From Mansonella perstans (Eukaryota > Nematoda > Chromadorea > Rhabditida > Onchocercidae): a DNA stretch of 64,000 bases. This document shows positions 23,667 through 37,344 of the stretch, piece after piece; position 1 is the stretch's first letter; each line of letters begins with the position of its first letter. The stretch is taken from NCBI GenBank assembly GCA_037074765.1, contig JBAMDO010000161.1, positions 62,001 to 126,000 of the forward strand, in the 5' to 3' direction. The notes below the pieces were generated by a model. That model saw only the letters and a list, made by a program, of their open reading frames with translations. It made no database searches and was not told where the DNA came from. The translations under genes were made by a program, and so were the position numbers.

Positions 23667-26094
23667 GTAGTATGCTCCTATGTTTTCTTTGAAGTAGATC
23701 ACCTTTGGTTCCATTGACGTTACGGTACTCCGTGGTTGATTTGTTATGTGTCGTTAAATTTTATTGGCTCTGTTGGTGGTTTTATAGATTTCTTCGATTG
23801 GTTTGAAATATCTTTGTCATAAACGGACAAATAATGTATCTTTTTGAGTAAATTTCAAGAAACAATTCTATGTCCAAAGTAACGAAATATATTATCATTT
23901 CTATATGTCGTTAAGTATTAATGCGGATAAAACCAGGATCATAGAAGATGCTGTCAGCGTATGCTAGTAACATATTAATTAGCTCGTAGTTGACTATGGT
24001 TTATCATTTTATCCGATGTTTTGCAAAAGTCCCTATTGAACTCAATTTTCCGAAGAACTGCATCGATCCGTCCAACATCTGTAATGTAGAGATTTTTGCA
24101 AACCCTTCCCAGGAGCTAAGGTACTTGTTGGATGCTAATTAGGTGCAGCTTGAGCGGTGTATTTGTTTAATCTCCTATTATTTACCATGTACAACTGAAT
24201 CCTTGCTTAAATAACCCAAACGAGCTGCTTGAAAGAGCATTAATCAAAATATTCCAGCATTATTTCAATATAACTTGCTGCAAATGCAATTTCATCATCA
24301 GTGCTGAAAATTCTGTATTTAACCATGTATCATAGCTGAATATTTTGATAATATTTTAGCCGTCTTGATGTTCTTTTGAAATTCACATTTGCAAATTTCC
24401 GTTGCGAGTTCATGAAATCATTTTTACATAATGCGAGTAGCTTTTTGAAGTTCAGCCATTGCTTATTAGTCTACTAAAATTAATTATCAAGCTATTAAAC
24501 TAGTATATTTTATTGGCCAATATTCATGCAACTTAATTTTACCTGGTAAGCAGTATTCTGAGTTTTGATAATTATTCACAATTTTTATCATTGTCATAAT
24601 CGCTGTATTTGTTGAGAATGAAATTGTTTATCATTTATTTGTCAACTTGCTGATATGATATATATCGTATTTTCGCAAAGCTGCTCACTGTTTATCAACC
24701 ATAATCTCATTATATATAATTTTTCAATAGAATAACTAATTTCCCTTTTCCTTTTGCTCTCTTATCCTTGCCGTCCTATGGCCTTGTTCGCTTTCCATTC
24801 GCTCTGTCTTATGCACCCGATGTTTATCTACTTAATTATCTCGCTAATCTTTTTTACCTTTCAAAAGTTTTCAATAAGCAATCAAAGATACTGTAATTTT
24901 TCAACTTACGAAACGCTTTCTTCAGTGAAGAAAAAATTTTCGCAACAAATTGATTTAACATATCCTCAAACATTTCATTATTACAGTAATAGCATACAAT
25001 ATTCACTTTCAACTATGTAAGTTATTGGAAGGATATTTGATAAGAAAGAATTTGTCACATAATAATCAAATCACAAAAATTTCTCCAAATTATACCTTTA
25101 AAAAAAGTATCAAGAATGGACCAATCGAAAACACTCAACTAAATGTCCCTCTCTCCTCTTCATTATGAATGGACATAACATAATGACATATTGGTGAAGA
25201 GGATGTTGAAGTACTTTCTATCTCATCTTCCTCTTCAATCACATCTTAATATTCGTTCCATCTTCCTTCGATCATTAGTTTTGAGAGACACAAACATATG
25301 TTTCTATAGCAGTACTACTCCTTTACTCTTCAATTTATAACAACCGCTGAAAAAATCCGTTAAATCCTCTAGGTAAGATACGACACCACTGCGTGCAGTA
25401 CAGTTTTTGTCGTTGTTGTTGTAGATTAATGTATCTTTCTATGTTTTGGACTACTGTATGAATGGATTGCATTAAGCACCTGAACGTACTACAGCATTAG
25501 CTTCGCAAAAAAAGATTCATATTCTTCTAAAATCTACCAGAAGAATTTTTGACAAATTACCTATGCACTCAATAAAAAGCGATAATTGTTCAAGGAAAAT
25601 TATTGTTTCATTATTAATTTTTCCAATGAAATTTGAAAAAGATGCATTTGAGTGCTGGCGAAAAATTTAGCAAATAATTATTATATTGGACAGATGCTGA
25701 CGAGATGATTTGCTTACTCACTTCCAGCTTAATGAAAATAATATTTGTAAGGTTAGACGGAATCAAGGAAGCGAGAAGAATATGATTATCCGGTGATTTG
25801 CAGTTGCTTCAGACTGGAGGTACATTGAACATTTGGCTTAGCTGGTGACTCTATTGTCCAACTACGCCTTTCTATAGGACATGATTGTTGGATGTAGCAG
25901 TCAGGTGATACTAAGAATCCCAATAGCCGTATTGTTGCTACTAAATAATAATTGGAGTATTTTAATTATAAATGATAGTAATACTCAACTTTCAACTTCT
26001 CTATTACTTCCTGCAAAAATATTTAAAGGCATTAAAAATGAAGCATGGAATTTTGAATGGAATTTTTTTCAAATTTCAATACACTAATCTGATT

Positions 26095-26137
26095 AATTCC
26101 AAACATCAACGATCATAATTCCAAACATCAACGATCA
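26095..26137. repeat. Tandem repeat, 22 bases, two copies
   Basis: AATTCCAAACATCAACGATC plus two bases is present twice back to back with no mismatch over 21 bases. Confidence 0.9.
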
Positions 26138-28740
26138 AAAATCTCTTTAATGTTTTTGGATGAAGTCATCACAAGTTATTATTTAAAAATTTTCAGTCTT
26201 AGCGTAATTTAATCAGCCTAACATTGAGCAGCATTTAATGTTAGTATTTGTCTCTAAGTTTATTTAAATGAAATAGGCTAAATTTAATCTATCGATTCGA
26301 TTTCATGATATTTCAGCAAAGATAATAGAGTAATAATAATAGCAACAATAATAACATTATAATAATGGCAACGATAATAATATTAATGGTCAGTGATATC
26401 AGCAGAAGCAGACTAATCATTACTTATTTAGAACTATCAATAAGAATGTTCAAATCACGGTCAGTGATCACGAATAATGGAGCAATTCTGAAATTGCTGC
26501 GATCTGGGATGTATTTAGTCATAATTGTTCACTGAAACATACATACCATAGCTAATTACTGGATCGAACTTTAATGAATCACTCTTACCAAAATTATCTA
26601 ATTTCAGTATTTCTACTTGTATGAATTTTCTGATGACTTATTTGATGGTTAAGTTTTGTCAAAGAATCATTTACTATTTCTGGTCTTTATCTGTTCCAAA
26701 AAAATAAAATTGTTTAATGCTATTTCTTTGAGTAAAATAAAGCAGTTTAGTGAATAGAATAGTCAATCTTTTATGACCATTTCTGAATTGTAATCGTCCG
26801 AAATAATATTTAATATAATTTTTCATGAAATTCTGGAAAAGTATGCCGCAGTATTATTTGCATTGACCATTATCAAAAATTAAAAAAAATTGAAGGAATT
26901 TATCATCACATCCTTTTGCGAAACAAATCAAAATTTTTGACATGGAAAAATTAAAGAGGATTAAAAGTTTTTGATTTTTATATTTGATAACACCTTCTCT
27001 ATAAGTAGCATTTATAAAAGCATCCATTCACTTAGTCCTTTTCTCATATATACCAGTTAGATAATAAAATGAAAAAAAAAGAATGTAAGACGAGAAAAAT
27101 TAATTAAATAATTGGGAACCTTGCTCAAGTCCCTCATTTTTCCATCCCTTTATGCTCTGTTTCTTTGATCAGTGATTGTAATTAAAGCTTTGAAGATCTC
27201 CTTGCCTCAAAGTTTTTTAAACAAAATTTCAACAAAAAATGACGAATTTTTTGTTAATATTTCGTAAAAAATTCATTTTGTAAAAGGAAACAGACAAAAA
27301 AAGAAGGAGATGAGAGAGAAGTAGAAAGAGAAAAAGGTTGAAATTTCTTTGTGAGCTTGTAAAATAGGCACTGCATATTACTCATCAAGGTATTGAACTA
27401 AGGAAAAGGTAGCACGAAAACCCGCTTATTAATTGTTCTGACATTTTCTCCCCTTTTCCCTTTCCATCACTAAAATTGCAACTATTATAATAAAAAATGT
27501 CCAGGGAAAGTTTTATAATGCCGTATAAAGTTAGCCATAAAAGAGAAGGATAGATTTTCTAATTTATTGATTTATATTTGAATTATTGAAAGATAATAGA
27601 AGATTGAAAAGTATAATATAATATAACCCAGTCAAAAATAAGCTAAGGCATTGCTACTTCAACAAAACTAAGTTAAGCAGTCAGTTTTAATTATTCATTC
27701 AATTTCTTTAAAGAACAAGTTGGGTTACTTACTGCTCATTTAATAATATTTATTTCCCTTGAAGTATACGTTAGGCGACATTACTGTATTTCCTGATCAG
27801 AGACTAGTAATTTAAATCCGTCTAAAATAATTTTTACACGAGGATTTTTTGTATTGTTAAGATATTCACTGACGAAAAAATCGATGCATACATGAAGGGA
27901 TTCAGTTTCTTTATTAATATGTTTTAGATCATTTATTATTGACAGGAAGGATAAGCAAAGTAAATATTTAAGTAAATAACTAATAGACTGCGGTAATTAA
28001 GCAGGAAGGCTGTTGTAAATTTTAATTTCTGATCACGAATTCGCCTGTTACAAATGATTTTTATTTCAAAATTTATCATCTGCAAACTGGGCCAAGTGTT
28101 AAGGAGTTCAGGCAAAGAGGCGTTCAAACAAAAATGATATTAACTTGGCTGGGGAAAATGATGACTGAAAACAAATCAATGCAGCCGGAAAGTTTTTTCT
28201 ATTTCTCTGCCAACTTGAATTTTTAGATTTATTTAAGAACTGTTAAATTAAAGCTTTCTTCAATCATATGCAATTTTGAATGTAGAGATGAATTTTAAAA
28301 AAGCTCTACGAAAATTATAAATTTGATACTGTTGCAGCAGTTTTTTCATTTTTTATGAGTAATTTACTATATATCAGATTTTTTATTAAATTTTTAAAAG
28401 CTATTAGATTTTTTTATTCCATAGCAAAAAATATAAATCCTTTCTTTATTCAGAAAAAAAAATATTTACCTTTTTTGATGTTAATTAGACCTCCTAAGTT
28501 TTTGTAGAAGAAATAAAAAAAATGTCAGGTTTATTTTTGAAGTTTGTTGACCTATTCGTCATTTTTCTTTTACCAGAATCCTATTTTTTCGTCAATCGGA
28601 ATGCGATGGCCAAATAAATGTGCACTAATTCAATGCTGCAGATAAAAATGGATGACATTTAATGATAGAATAGATTTATATATATTTAGCACAATTTATT
28701 TGTTGAGAAATCCCTCAATTTTACCGCTCTCCAATACTCA

Positions 28741-28920
28741 TAGTATGTCTATGTCATGATAATGGCGCCGAGAGGGGGTGATGGTTTGCTTGGGTTGACC
28801 TGTGGCTAATTGGGGTACATCTACCTCACCGAGGAGAAACGGAAAAGGGGAACAATAGAGAGTTGACAACTGTGTCGCCCTGTAATTAGCCCCCCCAGTA
28901 CCCTGCTCTCTCCCAGTGAT
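28741..28920. promoter_or_regulatory. GC-raised island, candidate regulatory element
   Basis: I count roughly 50% G+C over these 180 bases, against about 30% around them. Two similar modules are visible: GTTGACCTGTGGCTAATT near 28795-28812 and GTTGACAACTGTG followed by TGTAATTAGC near 28863-28890. The TAATT cores are typical homeodomain-binding cores, and GGCTAATT and AATTAGCC form an imperfect dyad. There is no open frame or RNA structure that I recognise. Function is inferred from composition and motif pairing only. Confidence 0.35.
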
Positions 28921-31470
28921 TCTCTTTTCATTTCATCAAACACTTTGCATGTCTCCGCATGCACTATTCCTATTCTCGACTTATTTTGAATGTTCTTACA
29001 TACCTATGCATGCATGCAAATATGCAACTCCGGCCTCCTCATATCCCATCCGGTTGATGTATATCGACCATTATAACTGGTGCAGAGTTTCAAGTTGCAG
29101 CAATGTTTGCATGAAGATGACATCTAATTTTCATTTAATTATACTCAGATTTCAGAGAAATTCAAGTATTATTGATTGGCAACAAGCATTTAAAAATGTT
29201 TGTCATACACATGCACAGATGTGGTAATTTTCACGATACCATTAATGATTTTGCATGCATGTGCATACATACATGCATGAATGCAGTAACATTACATATG
29301 TATTTAAAGTAATTTTGAACGATTATAAAAACAGCAACAGAATCGTTGTTTATTTAGGTAGGATAAGAATGTTGGCAACTACTAGTTGCGTAAGGCAATT
29401 TGATGTCACATATTAAATCCGATTAACACCTTCATTCTCCTTAACATGATAATTACCATTGTTGTTGGTAAGTATTCAGTAAAATCGAATACTGTAATTT
29501 TATGAAGTCGGTGTAGTATCTCACAAACTTGCCATTTACCATATATAAATCAGCTTTACATATAAAATTCTCATCAAAAATGTTTGGAAACAATGTATCT
29601 AATCAGTAATTCAAAAGTCTATTTTACCGGAATTCATTAAATTGATCTATGATCGACATTCTATCTTCCATTCATCATTCTGGAAATTTCAATTTTGTAG
29701 AAACAATTAATCCATATAACCATGTGTATTTGACGCTGTATAACTCTTCTAAGGTGCTACTTAGTATTTTGCGCATCCGTTTAGTAAAACACCTGTAATA
29801 TCACGCTAACTACAGCGGAAAGTTGATGGCACTTAAGCCAACAATAATCTTTTTCAATGTGTTTTCTCTACGGTTGATTTTTCAAAAATAAAGGATACGT
29901 TGTGAACTGTGTTGATTGATTAGCATGATCCAGAGAATTAAATTAAACCAACCTAATACTATCATTATTCTTATTAAAATACAAGCATTTCTAAGTAATC
30001 AGACTCTTACTTTATCTCTTGCCTGTCTATATTACAAGAGTTAATACCTTAATGTTTGGTTTAAGTCTTATAGAAGTAATGAAAATCGTGCTGAATAGCA
30101 AGCTAAATCCATTGTTACTGTTCCAGGTAGCTTTACTCTATGATAAGTTACAGTAATAGGTAGTGCGAAAAATAATTATAAGTGGTTGACGAAAGAGTAA
30201 AAGTTGTCTGTTTCTATTTAATGATATTTACATAAAGCTCTGACAATGAAAGTAAGATGCGAAAAGTTGTTTGTTCAAGTATCGATAAGCGATCGTTTAC
30301 CGCAATCACCGGTACTTCACTGCACAAGCAATTTACAACGCTACCAAAATGATGCCACAACAATTTTTACAAGTAAGAATGGAAAAGGAGCAAATATTTG
30401 CCTACAAAAGGTGTAAAAGGTGAAAATAAATGTATGGTTGTTATCGATCCGTTATAAGCAAACAATTCGATCGGCACTTATTTTCGTACATATTAGTGTA
30501 GTACGCATAAATTAAATTTGAACAAATAATCATAATTGGGTAAATTTGAGAGATGTAACCATTTTTTAAAGTTCATGAATTCAATCGAATAAATAGAAAT
30601 TTATAAATAGTAAAAGCAAAAAAAAGAAATCTTCAATTAATAGTCAATTTCCTTTAAAATGCCTAAAAGTTCTGTCTTGAGTAAAAGCAAATAGCATCAT
30701 TAAGAATTTTGTACTAGTCTATTCATCCGAACTGTTTTTAAATATTCGGGTCCGGCACTTGGACCTTACGAATGTACTTGCGAAGTCAAAACAATGTTTT
30801 TTTTCCATCGAACAGTTTAGTTAACCTTGAGAAATTAATGAATTACCAAAGATTTTTTTAACATGACTAGACCTGACCAAAGTGATCCTAATACTAACTT
30901 CTTACAAAAAATATTCCAGAATTTAAAGTGATTTAATGACTTATTGGAAACTATGAGTTAACTAAATTTTTAACTCTTAATGAAAACCATTTTTCGAAGA
31001 TTTCAACTGCGCTCATATTTTTATAATTCATAATTGCTATGAAATGATTTTGTATACAAGCGCGAAGTATTTCTTACAGATGCTTGAAATCATTCAGACA
31101 ACGCAGTGATCAAAGACATCTAAAATATTAACCATTAATCAAAACGCAATCATTTAGAACCATCTTCGACAATGTTTCCTTTTTTATTCAATTGAAAAAG
31201 AGTCGTCAAAGATTAGGAATGCTTTTGTACTACGATGAAAAGCCTTGTTGATCTTTTCAAAATAGTCAGCCAACAGGACACAAAACAAACAGTTGCTAAG
31301 CCATGGCGCCACTATGGCTAGCATGAAATATCAAAAATATCATACTTTCTTATGTTTTTCCCAGTCAGCCTGGTAGAAATGCTTTTAGCCATTAATATTG
31401 TTTGGACCGTTATTTAAGCTTCTCTGATGATAAAAATTGAGAATGGAAAAAATTTTATGTGATACGTGTT

Positions 31471-31504
31471 AGATCAATAATTATTAGAGATCAATAATTA
31501 TTAG
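31471..31504. repeat. Perfect tandem repeat, 17 bases, two copies
   Basis: AGATCAATAATTATTAG occurs twice in direct succession (31471-31487 and 31488-31504). Confidence 0.9.
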
Positions 31505-31820
31505 ATACACTAAGTGAACGTTTCTTTCATCTTTTTTATTGATAAAGTTCAAATATCTATAAAATCTTACGATTTGTGAGACTGCTACGTTGCATTTAAG
31601 ATTTCTGTTGTCTTCCATAAAATTTCCCTGAAAATGAATTAAGCAGCATATCTGTTTTTTACTGGTCTGTTGCCATTTTCATCGAATGACAATTTAGCTA
31701 AAACAAACTGTTCGAAAGTATTTCCTGTTTGTTTGGTAGCTTAATGAACATGTCATACTGTCCCATCCAATTTTTTTCAAAGGATTATCTATTCATCACT
31801 GCAACTCCTCATTTGCTTTT

Positions 31821-32171
31821 CTACAACTTGTCGATTAGTCCCATCCGTTGTGCAATCCAATTTGATCCCCTAAAAACAAATTCTATTTTTTCTGTCCAAA
31901 ATTTTTTGGATGTACAGAAATCGTTGCTTGTTAGCGGGGGTGATGCTGGTGGCGCATCACGATCGGTAAATGTAATATATTCATTTTTGCAGTTTCGGCT
32001 TTTCTCTTCCTCTTCTTTGGAAGATGTAACCTTTGAACAATCCGATCCGTTAACCGTTTTGTGTAGCACAGACCTTACGGCGTCCAAAATGGCACTGCCA
32101 ATAGCTAACAGAATTTTTTTCTTTTTTTTGCTCCTCTTTCTTTGCATCCTTGAAAAACAGCGATCTGCCAT
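31821..32171 (-). other. Unexplained open frame in a compositionally distinct island
   Basis: A 116-codon frame on the minus strand (parts read ILLAIGSAILDAVRSVL and TDRDAPPASPPLTSND) overlaps an equally long open frame on the plus strand. Composition is less AT-rich than the neighbourhood. No family is recognised. On the plus strand a GTAAAT...TTTGCAG pair bounds only 27 bases, too short for a normal intron. It could be a lone exon, a decayed gene or conserved noncoding DNA. Confidence 0.2.
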
Positions 32172-35100
32172 TACACATATAATTTTTATGGTTGCATTTT
32201 ACTTCGTGCTTCACAAAAAAACTTACAATTAACCATATATCCATCCGATCCGATCAGATTTGATCAGTTAATTTACCTCTGTATATACACAATGCGACAG
32301 TATATATGCACATGCATACACAAACAAAAACAAATTCTCTCGATTACTGATCAACATTTAAGCCAGTATGCCTGTAAACATCTATTTTACAACTTTCATG
32401 GATATTTTAACATTATCATTCGTTGCTAAGTCAGCATTAGTTCAGAGTTTTAACACTACCTATTTAAAGATTTAAATTTAGGTATGAAAAAAAAAATTTA
32501 TACATGTGAACTTTTCAATAATCGAAAGTGAATGATTATTTCTTCAAAAGTTAAAATATCTTTAGAAATCGCTTTCCCCTTCAAAATTTAAAAGAATCAT
32601 TATGATAACTGGGGAACGATTAAATGAATCGTTGTGAATCAAGCGATAATTTATCAAATCCCGCAGTAATAAACAGGGCATAAAATCGTCGGATCCAATT
32701 GTGACGTAACATATGAAGATGATAGCTATTATGAACTATTTATTCCAAAATGTAGCCCATCAGTCATACCTTGCCTGGTGCATATACCATTTTTCGCATT
32801 GTCCTAATCTTATATTAATGCTGAATTATGACTGCTAGGAAGACGCTAATGTTGACTTCAGGCATAAGACTAATAGAATGAGACTTTAGAGTACGAAAGT
32901 ATAGTTCAACAAAAGTTAAATTAGAATTTCATGAAAATTGCGAAACAAATTTAAGTTAAATTTAAGTTATAAGAAAAGTGATCAATAATTTTTCCTTATT
33001 ATTTTGCTATTATTTGTGAATGATTTTTTTTACTTCTCAATTAAAAATGTTCAGAAAGGAAAAGAAAGCAGGACATTACCCACTGCAAACCAATTATTTT
33101 AAGTTTAAATTTCATCTCAAAATTTCTCAATTTTTCCGCTTTTTTTAATATTATGGTTTGTTTATCAACATTTTATTCTTCTAAGCATAAAGGGCAGTGC
33201 GGTTTGCGCAAATAAGGAGATTATTTTGGCATCGAACAGCTGATTATACAGAATTTTAGGCTCAGTGAGAAAAAAATTTTAGTGATAGGTTGTTTACATT
33301 CGAAAGCATTCTAAATTTCAAGACAAAATGCACTTTTGTAGTAAGACCAGCACACTGATAGCATTTATTTATTCGCTATTATAGCTATATTGTCGCTTCA
33401 AATACAATTGATTTGATGGCAAAATTATTGAAAAATTTAGAAGTTTAAAAGGAAAGCGCCCCGGTTGGTAAAAGTCAATCTCCCGATTATAACTGCTATT
33501 TAAAAGCAAATAAGTTTTAAATAAAGTCATTAGTATCAAAAATCAATAAATTGAAAAATGTTGACCTTTTTATCTTGGAAAGTTGCATGTCCATTGCTTC
33601 CTTGTGCAGCAAAGGGTGGTGCCAGGCCACAGAAAATGTCATCCATAGCCAATTTTTTTTTTGAGAAAATGTCGCACTCTCTTTGTAATGACCATTCATG
33701 ATGAAATTTCTCATTTTTCAATATAGTTATAACAGTCACTTTCCCATTATAGTACCATTTAGCATTGTTAGAGAAGAAAATGAGTTTCGCGCATAAATTT
33801 GAAATTTAAATGAAATTTTTTTTAATAAACCTCAATTTCATATTTCTCAATGACACATCGAAATGTGGAGTTTCTTTTCGAATAGAAATCAACAAAGTGA
33901 CGTCAAATGATAGATTTATAATTTTTCCCAAAAAAAATAAAAAAAATTTGGATCAAAAAAACATGTAAGTATGAGAATTAGGTTCACAGAAAAACGAAGG
34001 ACCGTTCCGAAATTCAGCAATGGTTGTGTTTTCCGCTATAAGTTTACTTTTACTAAATCTCTGAAAATCAATAAGCAAATATTTTGTTGCAGCAATTCTA
34101 AACGTATAATTGGAAATCGATACAGTAGTTGGTCTAAAAATTGTGGTAAATGAATACTTGATTTTTCACTTGAAGTTATAAAATATTCAAAGATTCAAAA
34201 AATTTTTTCATCTCAACTTTCGGAACGTTTTTTCTGCAAAAAAATTGAAATACCAAATTCCAATGAAAAAAAGGAGAAGGGTGTTGATTACATTAGAAGT
34301 GTAGACATTCTCTTGGTTGTGCTTCCCGCTGACTTTCATTTGGTTTTTTTTTTTGAACATCCGAATATTTACATTTCAATTAATGCTACCTTTCCGACTC
34401 CTTTTACCTTTCATCCTTAAATAGCCGAGCAGATCAAAAAAAGAAATTGCTGATAATTGTCAGTTGTTGAGGGAAATTTCAGTTCTTTTCGGAGGAATCA
34501 ATACTTCGTTCAGAGAAAGAGATTTTCAGAAAGTTAAATTATCAATATTAATTTTCAAAAATTTCCATAGGTTTCAGTTCGTATTAAATTAACAACAAAA
34601 GAAATTCTCGGGAGATTTGAGATCAGTTTATTGAAATTGAACTCCAACTTTTCATTTATAAATGTTCATTCAGCATGAAACGATATTATGTAGTTTCAAC
34701 ATTACCCAGAATTTAACTAAATGAGAAATTTTCATGTGTTTTTCTTAACAAACACGGCAGATAAGATTTCGCCTGAAATTATAAAATAAATTATTTTTTC
34801 ATCTTATTAGACAGTTTATTCATAAAGTTATAAAAATTTTAAATAATTCTGTTACTAATCTCTTAGAATAATTTTTGGACGAAATGTTAATAATTTTATT
34901 GAACGATCAATCCGAAATTTTGTATGATTTGAAAGAAGCATTCAGGAGCAGCAGCAGTCACTTGGTAAACATTTACATGAGTGATAAATTTGAATTTAAG
35001 AAAAATAAAATAAAAACTTCATCATAACTTACAATTGGAATTTCGCAAACAAGTGGTCACCTTAAGTTTTTTTAATCTTTTGGTTTGCTTTCATAGAATT

Positions 35101-37303
35101 AATTAAATTATTAATTTGGTCTTAAAAAACATGTACAATAAAAGTATGCTATTATTGTAATCCTCATATTTCAAAATATTGCCGCATCACAAGTCTAAAT
35201 AAAAAATGCGGTTAAAATAAAAAAGAATCCTTAAAATCTCCTATACAACAATGGATCATTTCTTTTCCACTGCATATTGAATTATAGAATGTCGATGAAA
35301 CATATTTTCGTTTTGCGTAAATACTCGTATGAAAAATATAAGAAATGAAATTGCGTTGGTAAATTGCTAAATCGATTAATTAAACGTAGCTGTGAGTTTT
35401 TTTTTTAAATGAATTAGGAAAGCTTGTTCATTTTTGATTAAGAAAGCCTGTTTTTTTTCTAAAATTTAGGAGAGAGAAGAAAAAAGTCTGAATAATTTAG
35501 GCTTAATCTGTTTGATTTTCATCAGGAAATATTGCTATAAAAAACTGATGGAAATAATAATAATAATAAAAATTAATAATGGTAATATTAATAATTACAG
35601 TAATAAATAGCAATTTATTATAATCAACTTAGTATAATCATGAATTACACCTCTAAAAGTATGAAGATTGGTGTAACAACAGTTTTAAAACAATTATTTT
35701 GGTTCACCTTTTGTAAAGTCAAAATTTTTATCCAGCTACATGTGAAACGATATATAAATAAAATTATACAATAACAAAACAAAATTTTTATACGCTGTAA
35801 TTAAATTTTCTTCAACATTTAGTTCATGACTATATGGCCATGAAGGAGTTCATGAAGGCCAAGATATTGAATGCAAAAGGAAGATTCATGCTACTGCAAC
35901 AGAATTTTATTGAAATTGATTTCGAAAATAAAAGAAGTGCCATATTGTATAGCAAATGACAGGTCTACTTTAAGAATACACATCAAATCAGCAGCATCAC
36001 ATCTGTTACAACATATCAATATCGGCAACAACAGCATTCTCTTAGCTATTTCAAAAAAATAATTTGCCCTTTTAATGATCATAAATTAGATCTCACTGGA
36101 AGTTGCTGAACGGTAGCACTGATTATTTTGTTTTAATTATTGAAATTAAATAGCATAGATACTTTGCATCTAAGAATGAATGAAAAAGGAATTAAAAAAA
36201 AATTCTGTAAAGAAATTAAAAGAGTTAAGTAACTTGATCAAAATGGGTTCTCAGAAAAAAGCAAAATCGCTAGTAATGTTTCTACGAACTTCCATTGAAT
36301 GATCAATTTTGAGATTTCACATTGTTCTACTACTGGTATAGAGTTAGCAAATAAACTTTTCAGTATTTTTAAGAAATAAAATTGTATTATTCATAGAAAA
36401 ATTCAAAAAAAAAATGAAAAAAAGTTGATAAAAAAAGGTAGAAAGGATATTGCAAATATTTTGGTATAATAGTGAAACATCATATTGTCCTCAAATTATC
36501 AAAGAAAAAAAACAGCTAAATTTAACGTTTAAATGATTTATCATCATTTTTTATTTCTTTTATACCACTTAATTAAGATTTTAAATTACTCAAAATATTT
36601 TCAAAACTATACACATCGTAAAGCGTCACCAAAGGCAATGTTTTTAAAGTTTCGAAATCTATTTAAATTCAAGTTTTTAATGGTAATCTTATTGCTAATT
36701 ATCCTGCCCGTTTTGTGAGTATAGGGAAAAACCTTTCGTGATAAATTTGCAATGCCAAGTGCTGAAGGTAAGTGAAACTTATCTTTCCTAGGCGACTGTT
36801 TATTTTCTTGCCATCTATAATATTAACACAACTGTTGAATTTTTGAGACTAAAAATTGGTGAGTGACCCAATGAATGACAATAATCTTTACTATTCACCA
36901 ATCACTAATTGATTGCAATTTGCAGCAACAAAAAGTTGCATCATGAAATATCCCATCATATTAGTCTCTCAGTGAAAAAAGTAACTAAGCTCAATCACCT
37001 GCAGATAATTTGACCTGCCTATGAATTTCAAATTTTATTAAAACTTGAATATCAAAAGAAAGGTAGATATATCTACAGAAACAACAGAATGAGAAATTTG
37101 ACAAAAAATACATAAAGACGTAAAATTACTAGGAAAGAGTAAAAAACATTACGTCAGCAAATGGTTGAATATTAACTCTAATAATGTCAATACTTTTGAT
37201 ATTTCTCGTAAATATTGGAATACATTCCAATGAAATTAAAAAATATTATCATTCAATGCAGAACTTCATTTTTTTGACTTTGAAATTTCAAAAGTTTGTT
37301 CAG

Positions 37304-37344
37304 TGGTTATGATATCAATATATAAATTATTGATGTCATAACCA
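37304..37344. repeat. Near-perfect inverted repeat (17-base stem, 7-base loop)
   Basis: The arm TGGTTATGATATCAATA (37304-37320) pairs with TATTGATGTCATAACCA (37328-37344) with one mismatch, around the loop TATAAAT. It lies in the gene-poor region about 1.2 kb beyond the Sox stop codon. No terminal repeats of a known transposon are evident. Confidence 0.85.

Noticed and set aside
29014..29021. ATGCAAAT octamer as a POU site
   Set aside because: At this base composition about five such octamers are expected by chance in 64 kb, so the motif alone is not evidence.
32086..32108. AATGGCACTGC, which resembles the start of the miR-263/miR-228 family
   Set aside because: The match ends after 11 bases and no complementary arm is present within about 100 bases on either side, so no hairpin precursor can form.
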